NCBI GenBank assembly: GCA_009767595.1
Contig: VSDK01007059.1
Span: 308,544-372,543, forward strand
DNA from: Symbiodinium kawagutii
Taxonomy: Eukaryota; Sar; Dinophyceae; Suessiales; Symbiodiniaceae
Direction of reading: 5' to 3'
Length of the DNA: 64,000 nucleotides
In this document: piece after piece, positions 12,201-22,023 of the stretch
Layout of the letters: every line of letters starts with the position of its first letter
Position numbering within the stretch: position 1 is the stretch's first letter
The notes under the pieces: model-generated
Database searches by the model: none
The model's input: only the letters and a program-made list of their open reading frames with translations
What the model was told of the DNA's origin: nothing
Position numbers and translations under genes: made by a program

Positions 12201-13027
12201 TGTATAGGCCAAAGGCCACTGTATGCCGCATGCTATCTAAGAACAGCACTGTCCACATAGAAGTCTTTGTTCCATTTTGCATCTCGTTGTGCCTTCAAAT
12301 CGGTTTTGAGGCCTAGGAGCAGAAGAGAGCGACACCAAAGATGTCAGGATTGAGGCTGGGAGCAGTAGTCCTAGTCCTACTCTGACTTTTTCATCAAGGG
12401 CCTGAACGCGAATGGATCAATACATCGCAATACCCTGGCTGCAAAGGGCCGAAGTAGATAGCAGAGACCACTCCGGCTGAACAACCCCAGACATATTGTT
12501 TCACAACCGTTGCATCACTTTTGCGTAGTGTCAGAGCGAAAGGCGTTGGGACCCAATCACTCGAGGTATTGCGTTTTATTGCGTGTGAGGCAACCACATG
12601 CTCGCAGCCAGAAACAAGCAGGGAAGACGAACATGTTTCCCAGGACCCACGTGACTTGTCGACTTGGTCCGAGAGGTTCTATTTTTCGTGCTTACAAAAT
12701 AGCCCACGGTCCGTCCTTTGACGATTGTCCTTTCTGCATCCTTTGCCAAGAGACTGAGGTAATTCTGACGGAGCCACGAAGGAGAAGGATGTACTGGCAG
12801 AATCTTTGGAGACTACCAACGGTCAAGAAGATACAGCTGCGCCAAGTCTCGTGGATGAGCAATCGGTAAGCAAGCAAATCGAAGATGTCAAGGAAGCAGT
12901 CCAGCAAGACTTGGTACCAAAGGACCCGGGCGAACTTGGAGAAAGTCAAAGAGAGATACAGAGAGAGGGAAGTCCGAAGCGAGAAGTTCTTAGTTCACTC
13001 TTTGAATGCTTCCGTTTCACAGTTTGA
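7507..13027 (+). CDS. Multi-exon gene(s), coiled-coil and acidic C-terminus
   Basis: Exons with good splice signals are 7507-7664, 8195-8349, about 8688-8779, 8835-8903, 11855-11933, 12399-12453, 12529-12650 and 12759-13027. Phases agree for 7664/8195, 8779/8835, 11933/12399, 12453/12529 and 12650/12759. Readable pieces: SNIPPAVRPGFVQDALAAIQ; DMATDSESEDSSDEETG; LSEMIVEHVARVHEKGLHKV; a heptad-like helix LQILEEENAELKVQLQLLQ; PEREWINTSQYPGC; and a charged tail EDVKEAVQQDLVPKDPGELG ending FECFRFTV at a TGA. The helix suggests an oligomerising coiled coil and the termini look disordered. No enzyme family is recognised. Exons between 8.9 and 11.8 kb are uncertain, so this could be two genes. Confidence 0.42.
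9053..9252. repeat. (TGA/GAT)n microsatellite
   Basis: About 200 bp of trinucleotide repeat with GGT, GAG and GCT interruptions, ending before CAGGAGG. It falls in a probable intron after the exon 8835-8903. It gives long open frames of Met/Asp or Ile/Ser on either strand, which are artefacts of the repeat. Confidence 0.9.
9876..9970 (+). CDS. Exon candidate, unknown
   Basis: Acceptor GGATTTGCAG and donor ATCTC|GTAGCC bracket a 95-nt frame reading AKGQRVLLPHCNLLAPSAVS. The reverse strand also reads like protein over the same bases, so the strand rests on agreement with the neighbouring + strand exons. Probably part of the 7.5-13.0 kb gene. Confidence 0.3.
10565..10574. other. Assembly gap (10 N)
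   Basis: Ten ambiguous bases between CGGG and ACAAAA. Any exon crossing this point is unreadable. Confidence 0.99.
10621..10981 (+). CDS. Overlapping exon candidates next to a gap
   Basis: Two frames look coding and overlap near 10741. The first has an ATG at 10621 and reads QEKAQWAKFELLSMTSHLQQ then RKRIDLVIVG. The second, about 10745-10981, reads VAKPSKFDVSGKPILDAFSQ and later VNERVTDAQMDSDHFQRLRG. They cannot be joined without a sub-30-nt intron or a frameshift. A 10-N gap at 10565-10574 lies just upstream, so local assembly quality is doubtful. Confidence 0.35.
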
Positions 13028-13797
13028 ACATCTTTGAACTGGTTTCAATAATTTTCAATATGTTTCAATCGGTTTCATGTTTGTTGCTGTCATTCTTGGA
13101 TACTCGGTCCTTCAGCCAGGAGCCTCCAGCTGAGATTCAGTCCGAGCATGTTCATGCTGGGGCTGTGGCTCGATGATAAACATCAATCGATTCGTGGAAT
13201 GATGGCTTCATATGGTTGCATGCTGATGCCGTTGCGGCCTAGGATATGACCTCATATGACCACTAATAAAATCCGCAGAATATATTTGATCTAGATCTAC
13301 ATACTACTAATAAGAAAGGAATTTGTAGTACAGTCAGCGGGCTTCGAAGGTGCTTTGGGGACTGCATGTACTTTTGTAATGCACAGCACTTCCCTCCCCC
13401 CTCATCGGAAAGCTGATCCACATGGCAGCCCAAAGAACTTGGCTGAAACCGCTGTGTCCACAACATTGAGACGTGCCCCTGCCACCGGCAGCCTCCACAG
13501 AGACGGCGGTGGAGAGAGAGAGAGAGAGAGAGAGACACACACACACACAGCATTGAGACGACATAAGGTCGAAGATGTTCATCAACTCCCCATCGCAGCG
13601 CCTATGGAGGCTTGTGTGGAGCAGCCCCTTGCCTGCACTCATAGAGCCACAAGCCGAAACTTTCACGGCTCCATCGCAGCATCCTGGCCATTGAAGCTCA
13701 ACTTTTTGACTCCAAAGTGCCTTAAGCAACAACAGAATCATGCAGAATCAATCTCAGACGTGTGAAGTCTTGCCCTTCAGAAATACAGTAGCGATCC
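13028..13797. other. Spacer with GA/CA microsatellite
   Basis: About 770 bp between the TGA ending the upstream gene and the likely ATG of the next. A (GA)n run followed by (CA)n occupies roughly 13511-13548. Long frames on both strands cross it (135-136 codons), but they run through the microsatellite and show no domain. Confidence 0.5.
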
Positions 13798-16116
13798 ATG
13801 GGAACTGAGTGGGAGAGTTTGCGGAATTGGCGCATTGTTTCGGGCAAGGTCGGCTACAAAGCCTAAAGGCTGGCGCTTGCTTTGTTTCAGTGTGGCATTG
13901 TCATGTTCAGCTAAGTGTTCACGTCCAAAAATTCTACAGTAAATGTTGCATTGTTCAAGTATCGAGATGGACGCCTTGGGTCATTTTGCCTTGGCATGAA
14001 GATTGAGATGTTGTCGGATGTTGTTTATGCGCGTGAGTTGAAACCTTGTCATTGTAAGGCACGCCATTGTGTGTCTCTCTTTTGTCCATGCAGCCGGGGT
14101 CCAAAGATACCACCAGCAAGAGATCAGGTGTTGAATGCGTTCGCAGTGTCCCTTTTCTTTAACATGCTTAAAGGCTTACTGTAAACTATTGAATGTGCTA
14201 TTTCGGAACACCTTTGAGGGAAAGATAGAGAAGTGTGGAGATTTTAAACATCATTAAACATTTATCTTTGTAACGTGGAATGGCTTTGCAAGGCGCTCGG
14301 GTTTGCTGTGGTAAAACCTTGTAGGAATTGTGCAAAGCGGATCAACAGCGCTTGTCAGCAGCTGAGGTCTCCAGACCAGCCAGCCATGAAGCTTGACATG
14401 TGCCTCGGTTTTGTGTCTCTCCGGCTCATTGTTTACGCAGAATTGCCTGGAAATCAATGTAGAATCGGGCAGAAGATGAAGAAATATGATATTTGTATGA
14501 ATATTGACATGAAGCATATCTTACTATATGATTATACTATAGTACTAGCTGCCCACATTTGAAGGTAAAACTTTTCTGGATTGGTAGTGAAGGCACTCTT
14601 CAAGAAATCCATGCATTTGATCAACCTCCTTGTTGTCAAGATGATAGTGTTTGTGTTTTGGCAGCTTGCTAAGGACGACCAAGTCTACAATTGCAGAGCT
14701 CCGAGCAAAAGTGATGCAAGCTTTCGAGATGGATGATCCTGAGACCCAAGCATCCAGATCCGCTTTCTTATCCTTTGGCCAAGTGATTCCATCCCACTTG
14801 CATGCAAGACTGCACGGATCTATGTACAAACATTCTCAGGCAAAGCGTCTAACTGTCAACATCCCTTTTTGGCAGAGCCAAAGCCCCAATCATACAATCT
14901 GAGGAACGAACGGCCAAACGATTGCGCTTCTTGCGAAAGAGAGGCGCTTGCTACGTGTCCTTCAAGGAGGCTCCGATGGAATGGGGGCCGGTAGGTCCTT
15001 AGTTTGCGATTGACCGAATCGGAAACCTTGAATGTTCAATCTCTGAGAGGATTGTTTTTGGCACCCCCATAGCTTGAAACTGTCGTTTCTTATTGGTTTT
15101 GTTTTGTTTACGCATTGTTTTTGCAGGCTGAGTGCGTTCGGGAGAAAATCTTCCTGCATGACCCGGACATTCGCGCACTGTTTCTCAGCAATAATAGGAG
15201 TATCGTCAGTGGAAGTTCTTGAAGTATTCCACAGCTTGTTAGCTTACTCATTTTCCTACTGTTGCGCAATATTCGAACTATCATTTTTAAATTTGCATCT
15301 ATTTCCTATCGTTGTACTGGGAGCTTTGAGTTCTTCCCTTGACAGTTTCTTAGCTCCGAGCAACTGCTTGGCATCCTATTACTTGCAGAGAAGTAGGTTC
15401 ATGATCATACTATACATAGACTATGCATGACTATCCTCACTTCTCAGGAGGACGGTAAACAGTTTTGGGCAACTTGAAGAATTCTGAAGAATCTGCCTAT
15501 GACATCAGAGTTGTGACAAGGTCTGGCTTAAAGTTGCGCAATTTCTCTGGTGTCAAAGCCTCAGTTTCAAAATCCTTGCGCGACCAAGTCCCTGGTAAGT
15601 CCTGGCGCCTTTGCGTTCAGAGTTAGCTAAGAACTGGGAATACCAAAAAGCACAGCAGCAAGAACTAAGCAATTGCAACTGGCTTAAAAACTGTGCCATT
15701 GTGTGTCAGCAGAGCGGGCTTTTGTTTCCATCGCATGGTCGAGGTGTTATGACTTTAGGTAGCACATACACTGCCTGCATTTCTGTTTATTTGTAACTCT
15801 TTGCTGTTCCCTTTGCCTTGACACCGGGCTTCTTGTTTTGAACTCGATATGGAGCAAGGCCAACGACTGGACAGGGTTCTCGTGGTGCAATCGTTCACGA
15901 TTGGGACTTTCAGGTTGGCGGTAACAGATCGACGGCAGAGGAAACCTGCGGCTTGAAGCACAGCTTGCCAGCAGGCGGGGGCAGTTTGTGGTCCCAATGG
16001 TTGAAGCAGCCCAGAGCTTCCTACGTGTGAGGAAGCAAATGCCATCATTTAGCATTGCCAATGACATTGTCATTCAGCACTATTCCAGCATCCGGAGGGT
16101 GCAAGGAGATCAATGA
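13798..16116 (+). CDS. Nine-to-ten-exon gene of unknown function
   Basis: The chain is phase-consistent throughout: 13940-14032, 14094-14127, 14325-14366, 14665-14823, 14876-14990, 15127-15199, 15463-15594, 15621-15700, 15928-16116. The ATG at 13798 (MGTEWESLRNWRIVSGK) is the probable start; it joins 13940 only if a GC donor is used, and a GTG-side frame is the alternative. Readable segments include STIAELRAKVMQAFEMDDPE, RLRFLRKRGACYVSFKEAPM, ECVREKIFLHDPDIRALFLS, LAKNWEYQKAQQQELSN and the C-terminus QFVVPMVEAAQSFLRVRKQM, ending at a TGA. It looks soluble and basic/amphipathic, with no signal or membrane segment and no family recognised. The 15595-15620 intron would be only 26 nt, but reading through it hits a stop. 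Confidence 0.6.
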
Positions 16117-16975
16117 ACGAAGGAATCATTTCCATTATATAATTTTCCGCAATCAGGAGATTTCAATGTTGAAATGTGCAATTTTGGAACAAGTTTATTG
16201 TTTTTTTAATGTTGATTTTGTATAAGTGTTCCGTTGAGAAGGGAAATGGCAACTGAGGCGGAAATTTAATTGTGTACTGCATTGTAGAACAACTCGTAAA
16301 TGTCGCAAGATAAACAAATCTTTGCACAGCTGCCACTGCTCACTGATGTTTGTAAACATGGTTGTCTTTTTGCAGAACCAAGAGGAAAATTTGTCCGGAC
16401 CTTGAATTGATAAACACTTATTCCATATGCCGCCACGCAATTTGAAACCAAAGTAGATTTGCGCCTAATTGCCATTACAACCAAATCAACCAACTAAAAC
16501 AGCTTTGTTGGACCATTTGTCTATGGGTGTCTCAATGGCAACACTGACATTGCAGCATTGAAAACACCAGGATTAAATTTAGATTTCAGCCTTTTTATTG
16601 CAAGATCCAGCCGTTTCCACCATTATAGCCATCCTTGCAGTACCCCGGTTTTTCCTTCAAAACTTTGATACATCAAGCCTGTATCTTAAGATGTCGTATA
16701 AAAGTTATGCCTGTGTTCCTTGCGCTTGAATTGCAAGGTGTCGACGACTTTATGCGAGAATTCATTTTGCACACGTTTGCTCGGAAACTTTGGCATCAAA
16801 ACAGTCTGGATGTCAACGCTGTTCGCCACAAACGTTGGATTGCTATGGACCTCAAGGGATGTGACGGCTAAAGTGTTCCATATATATATATATATACATA
16901 CATATGGTATCTAAACACAACTGCAATTACTTTGAATATAGGTCGCTTCGCCGTCTCACGAGTTCATAGACCAAA
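16117..16975. other. Spacer, AT-rich
   Basis: About 860 bp. Several frames around 16635-16870 look weakly protein-like (LGNFGIKTVWMSTLFATNVG), all three overlapping, so none is called. A short TA run lies near 16880-16905. Confidence 0.35.
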
Positions 16976-16999
16976 TTGACGGTTGACTTTCCAACAGGA

Positions 17000-17702
17000 T
17001 TTTGTCAACCTTGTCATTTCTTCCTGTGCTTCACTGACGGTCACTCTTCAGAATGCAACCCCACTTGGGCACCCATCCAGGCCGATGTGCTATGCTGTGT
17101 TATGTGGGAAGATGATGAACAACCTGCCAAAATATGCTACCGTATGGCAAGCCAGCTTTCTATGTCTCCAATCCCACGGCAAGGATGAATGAAGAAGAGC
17201 TCAATTCATGGAACGCGCTTCCCAAATTCGTGATTTGGACCATGTGGCCCCTCGGAAGTTGAAAGGCTTCAACATGTTTCAGCTAACCAAGCACTTGAAA
17301 TACTGTGCTCAACTTGGTGCCGACTGTCCAGAATACAAAAGTGTCAAGCAAACCATTTCTTGACAGCAAAGCCTTGAATTTGAGTTTCAAATTCCTTTGA
17401 GCTGTTGCGTTGTGGGTGGTTCCTTTGTTGGATGTTTGCGCTTTTTTGGCTGCCTCCTGGGACCATATCCTTTGCCATCAATTCCATTCCTTCGTCCTTG
17501 GCAAGTGATTCTCAGGGCTTCTCCCCACTGGCAACCACGGTGGCCCCATGTGATACGACCGCACAGGTTCGATATCCTCTCGAGTCCTTTCTTCAGAAAA
17601 TGCATGGAAGGGACGTTTCGCGAGGCCACCTTTGGCCCAAACTTTGAGCGGCTTCTTGGAACAACTGCAGCACATGTTGTGAAAGAGATTCAAAGAGTGT
17701 AG
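17000..17702 (+). CDS. Exon candidates, unknown gene(s)
   Basis: After acceptor TCCAACAG (about 17000) two frames are open to about 17190, one Cys-rich (CCVMWEDDEQPAKICYRMAS), one not (YAVLCGKMMNNLPKYATVWQ). An ATG frame at 17208-17363 reads ERASQIRDLDHVAPRKLKGF then MFQLTKHLKYCAQLGADCPE and stops. A further stretch ending at 17702 reads FGPNFERLLGTTAAHVVKEI before a TAG. Each looks coding, but they are not phased together and no family is recognised. Confidence 0.33.
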
Positions 17703-18397
17703 CATTGGCTGATTCTGGATGTCAGCTTGGAAATGCAGCATCCCCGGAATCCCAGATTTATCTACATTCAAATTGGCTAGTGGGCTGGACGGGCTGGACG
17801 GAACACCTGAGGAAAGCCTCAATTCGTCTTGCAAAGGGTGATCCTGTTCTCAAAGAAACTTGGCAAGATCAAAATATCATTGTCAAAGATTAGAAATCCG
17901 ATCAGAAAACATCAGAAGCTGAGGAAGTATAGGAAGTATAGGGAGAAGATGGGAGAAGCTGGCGTGAAAAAGAGGGATACCGATCTAGTGGCTGAGCGGT
18001 CAGAATTCTGGCACTTTTGGCCTTGCCTTCAGCATCTCTCAGCTGTTTTTGGCCCGCAGCCAACCAGAAAACCATAGAACAGCGCTTCATTTGCGTTGAG
18101 TAGTTACTAGTGGTCGAATGTAGGATCTATTTTGTTTCCCTACAGATGGTGTTTGTTTTACTCCGGCATGATCTATTTTGCTGGAATGCATCGTTTGCTG
18201 TGTGATGATTATATGAGAGAAGGTGGAAGAATTGCCATTATTGTTCTTGTTTATCAATGCTGCAGCCTGCAGCAGTGAGTTTGGGCAAATAAGCAAGAGA
18301 TTGTTGGAAGTACCGACGCCGACTCTGCGAATTACACTGTGACAGCCCAGCAGCGATTCATTTTCAACATCCTTCATCCTTTTCAAACATTTTTCAG

Positions 18398-19642
18398 ATG
18401 CCGAGGAGTATGCTTTTCACAAGCGTCAGCTCATTTCCGTGTGGTTTGAAGAAGAGATCAAGGTTGCGCACTAAGTGGGCATGACCAAACGCGACCGCCC
18501 ATGCTGGCATGTTTTTGTTTGCAGTAGTTTTGTGCGAAATCACTTGGGAAAAAAATGTGTTGCATAGATCTTGCAGTCAAATGTGAAGAGAGGGAAGCAT
18601 AGAGTTCTTGCACAAAACGACGTTTTTTGGGTCTTATTATTGAATCATTCCCTTGTGTTTATCAAGAACTTGTGGCTCTACGGAAATGATTACAGGAGAT
18701 ATGACTCATCTCATTTAGCGGTCACTGCGTGTCATTTGGAGGAGAATGAGGAAGCGGAGAAAGCTTCAGAAGTTCTTCCACAGGCAAGGCTCATGGGAAA
18801 TTAGCTGCCCTTTGTCCATTCATAACTTGGCATTAACTTGGCAGCCAAGAGCGAAGCAGAGCAAACCCTGGCAGGATATGCCGAACACACCCAGCCTCTA
18901 GAACGAAGAAAACATATGAATATATATATAACATAGTGCTTTGCTTTCACAGCCGATAGGTATAGTTCATAAACAAGCTGAGTCCCACAGCAAATGCACG
19001 ACAGAGTTCTGATATGTTTTGCGTAGTGCCCCAAGTCCTGGAAGTCGCCCCACTAAAATCTAGTCAGCTTGGGGAAAGCATTGTCCGGAAGTTGCGTCCT
19101 TTGGCAGTGTGGCTGCAGAGAACGATCGATTTCGTGTCAAGGGCTTTTTCTCCAACGAGTGCATACTAGAAAGAGATGCAGACCAAGCCTTTAGACCAAT
19201 GGTTTTAGGGCTTATGTTCTTAGTAAATGGCTCATATGGTTGGATATGGTCTAACATTCCTTGCATCACTGTAGAGAATTCAAGCAATACCTTCCGCTCT
19301 GAAATAGAGTAAAGGTCCCGATGTTGATGCAAAATGCAATGCACAATGCCGAGGTTCCCAACCACAAGGCCTTCAGTGCTGAGAAGGCATCCGTGGGGGT
19401 TCGACAGTTGAATCCTGACCTCAGGGGGTTAGTTTCGTGTTTCAAGATGCTGTGCACTTACCAGCTGGTAAGGATACGTAGTGATTTGTGATATGTATGA
19501 TTGCAATGAGCCCTGCTGTTTTATTCCATTATTTTTCACCAAGAGAAGTGATCGCAGCAAAGCGTTGCCGGAGGACCCTTATAGCGACTGCGGCTTCTTT
19601 GATTTCGATGATCTGGAAGAGGCTGAGATGAGCGTTCGATGA
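18398..19642 (+). CDS. 3' part of an unknown gene, acidic C-terminus
   Basis: Strong exons are 18398-18462 (acceptor ATTTTTCAG, donor AAG|GTTGCG; AEEYAFHKRQLISVWFEEEI), about 19318-19467 (donor CTG|GTAAGG; NHKAFSAEKASVGVRQLNPD) and the terminal exon 19544-19642 (acceptor TTTTTCACCAAG), which reads ALPEDPYSDCGFFDFDDLEE and stops at a TGA. The last two join in phase 0. Intermediate exons probably exist near 18719-18783 (LEENEEAEKASEVLPQ) and 19116-19215 (FFSNECILERDADQAFRPMV). The acidic end resembles disordered tails. Family unknown. Confidence 0.48.
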
Positions 19643-20023
19643 GCTCGTTCAGCAGCTTATTTGAATGCGCGCCTGACAAAATTATGATGAACAGATTCCT
19701 AGCTCAGCTAGGGCAGGGTGACCTGATAGCGATGGAGAGAGGGAGAGAGAGATATTAATAAAACATCGAAAACCACCATTGAAAATTATGACATTTTTTT
19801 TGCAGCTGAAACTTTGGGAAGAGAAAACCTTGGCATATCTCCACAAGTAGCTACTGTGATGACAACAATTTGACAGTGCAATCGTCCGTTGGTTCTGGAA
19901 AGTTGTCCAACCTCCAGGAGCTTCAACATGCTTCAGCATGGTCCCAATATCATGTTTTGGCGGACAGTGTTTGTTTAGTCGTGCTATGGCGTACTTAGTT
20001 TTCGCGTTATTGCATTGTCCAAG

Positions 20024-21163
20024 GAGTCCTTTATTACCCCTGAAGATGCCTGGGCCAGATTTGATGGAGACCATTTGGCACAATTAGCACTCTTTGAGTT
20101 GTGCCCCAACAGGGTCAAGCAATCGATTAGGCTCAACCCCTTAGACAGAAGTGATCTGAGGTGTGATGGTGCAAGCGACTCAATGGACACAGAGCGGTTA
20201 TTATTGCGCTTGATCGGCGCAAAGAGCCACTAAGATGACCGTCGACAGCCGCATTAATTTTTGTGTTTTTCCTGTGCTTGACTTGACAGCTGTGCATTCT
20301 GTCAAGATTGTCAAGGGGCATGCCGGAGATCAAATTGGAACCTTCCCATCTCTCCCTCTACAAATTCATAGGACGTTCGAGATGGTTATCGTGGTTTGTA
20401 TGCATGATTACTTGGCATAGGGGTTGGCTCACCAAAAGCCTCACATTATCCCAGAACTGAGAACTTGAGCAAAGGGGCATGCAACACCGGCTGCATGGCC
20501 ACAACGAAGCTGTTACAAAGTGTGCTGTACAATTCCCTGTTCCACAAAAGGCTCTACCAAGAATGCTTTCTAAAATTTGTTGGGATGTTTCGGAGGTTGA
20601 CATGTTTTGTTTTTGATTTTGCTTGTTTTGTTGAAGCCAACCTAGTCAAAGTAGTTGAGTTGTGTGGAAATGGTATGTAATGGCGTAATGGTACTTTTGA
20701 GAGCCTGTTTGTGGAGCCAGAGGTGCTTCAGGATTCAGCATGCAGTGGCATGCACACAGAGGAAAAGAGTCTCCCCAAGGCATTTCAATCAGCTGCGGCT
20801 GATGTGTACCGATCTCCAAGATTCAGAACTAGTCAGCGGATGTTAGGAGAAGGATATCCAGGCAATTTATTGCAATTTGGCATGTTGAAAAAATCAGAGG
20901 GTGGAGAGAGAGAGAGAGGAACATGGCACAGCTGCTGAAACCACACGGATGGTTTCCTCCAACCGCGCTGACGTTGAAGATTTGAAGCCGGTATGGCAAT
21001 AGGCTGCAAGCTCAGCACTTGTTGCATGACAAGTTTCCTTGACGGATGTCAGCATTTTTGACTGCAACAGATGGACCAATCTGGAGACCGCGCTACCTAC
21101 GACATCCTGCGTAAAGTGTACGGATCCTTCCGCTGTTTGGGCATGCCATTGGACCTTTTTTAA
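20024..21163 (+). CDS. Five-exon unknown gene, 3' part
   Basis: Exons are 20024-20160 (DAWARFDGDHLAQLALFELC), 20462-20595 (NEAVTKCAVQFPVPQKALPR), 20702-20831 (EKSLPKAFQSAAADVYRSPR), 20932-20990 (TRMVSSNRADVEDLKP) and 21071-21163 (YDILRKVYGSFRCLGMPLDL, TAA stop). The last four join in consistent phase with donors GTT, GTC and GTATGG and acceptors TGAG, TGAG, GCACAG and CAACAG. An exon between 20160 and 20462 is missing (candidate 20293-20392). The minus strand is also fairly open here, but the phase-linked chain favours +. No domain recognised; the protein looks soluble. Confidence 0.52.
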
Positions 21164-21553
21164 GTCCAAGGACAGAGAGGTAGGCAATATTATTCAATAG
21201 CAAGAAGCAACCATGGAGCAAGCTATCCCAATTTTCAATCCCTGCATTTGAGACATTTTGGGACATTAAGATTATTGGAAGCAGTTTATTAGATGATTCA
21301 TTCATGAAAAACAGTCCATGACTTGGGGATACTTGGGATGTCTTTGAGCATGTTTGAGCCATTGTGTGATTGCCTTGGCCTCGAAATCTTTGGACTTCAT
21401 TCCAAGTCATGCAAGGTGACATCTTGCAACGGCATAGCACAGACGGACGTTATAAACACCTGGGGCCTGAAGCACTCCAAATGAGTGGCTGCGATCGCAC
21501 AAATAAGTTGTGCAGTTTGGCTGATTTGGTTGCATTAATGTTCCTACCTTCAG

Positions 21554-21649
21554 GAATTGCTGTTAGGTGCGATCCTTGCCTTGCCCCCAGGCAACGTTCA
21601 AGTGATTTTTTCATACACATGCATCGGAGACTTGCCTTGCTCCTCTTCC
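21554..21649 (+). CDS. Exon candidate, unknown
   Basis: Acceptor TACCTTCAG and donor TCC|GTACAT bracket 32 in-frame codons beginning ELLLGAILALPPGNVQVIFS. It could be an upstream exon of the 22-kb gene or of a separate small gene. No stop lies between the splice sites. Confidence 0.33.
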
Positions 21650-21999
21650 GTACATGATGTGCATTCAGATGCGCATGGACTCAGCTACCGCAAAATTAGA
21701 AAATCAAGTCTGAAAGTAGCAGCACACTTGGTTTTTATTGGGATGTAGCCCCGTGGCTGCATATAGTTGGATCAGATGCAATACACAGCGGACGGATGCA
21801 GCTTGTGCTCAAGCTTTATTGTGCTCACATGTGGTCACATGAATTGCAACGCCACAAGCCTAACACTAAGGCTCTAAAGGTCTCTTGTATCCTATTGCAA
21901 GCCTTATCCCAGCATTTTTTCACGTCATACCAGCAGGTACACAGCTGACCCCTTACTCCAGGCAAATTAGAAAATTAGAAAACCCTGGAGATCCCTTGC

Positions 22000-22023
22000 T
22001 TTTTTTCATTTTTGCTTGCAGCA
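22000..22023 (+). promoter_or_regulatory. Strong 3' splice acceptor just before ATG
   Basis: CTTTTTTTCATTTTTGCTTG then CAG ends two bases before the ATG of the large exon. It is either a cis acceptor or the site where the dinoflagellate spliced leader is added in trans; the sequence alone cannot decide. Confidence 0.45.
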
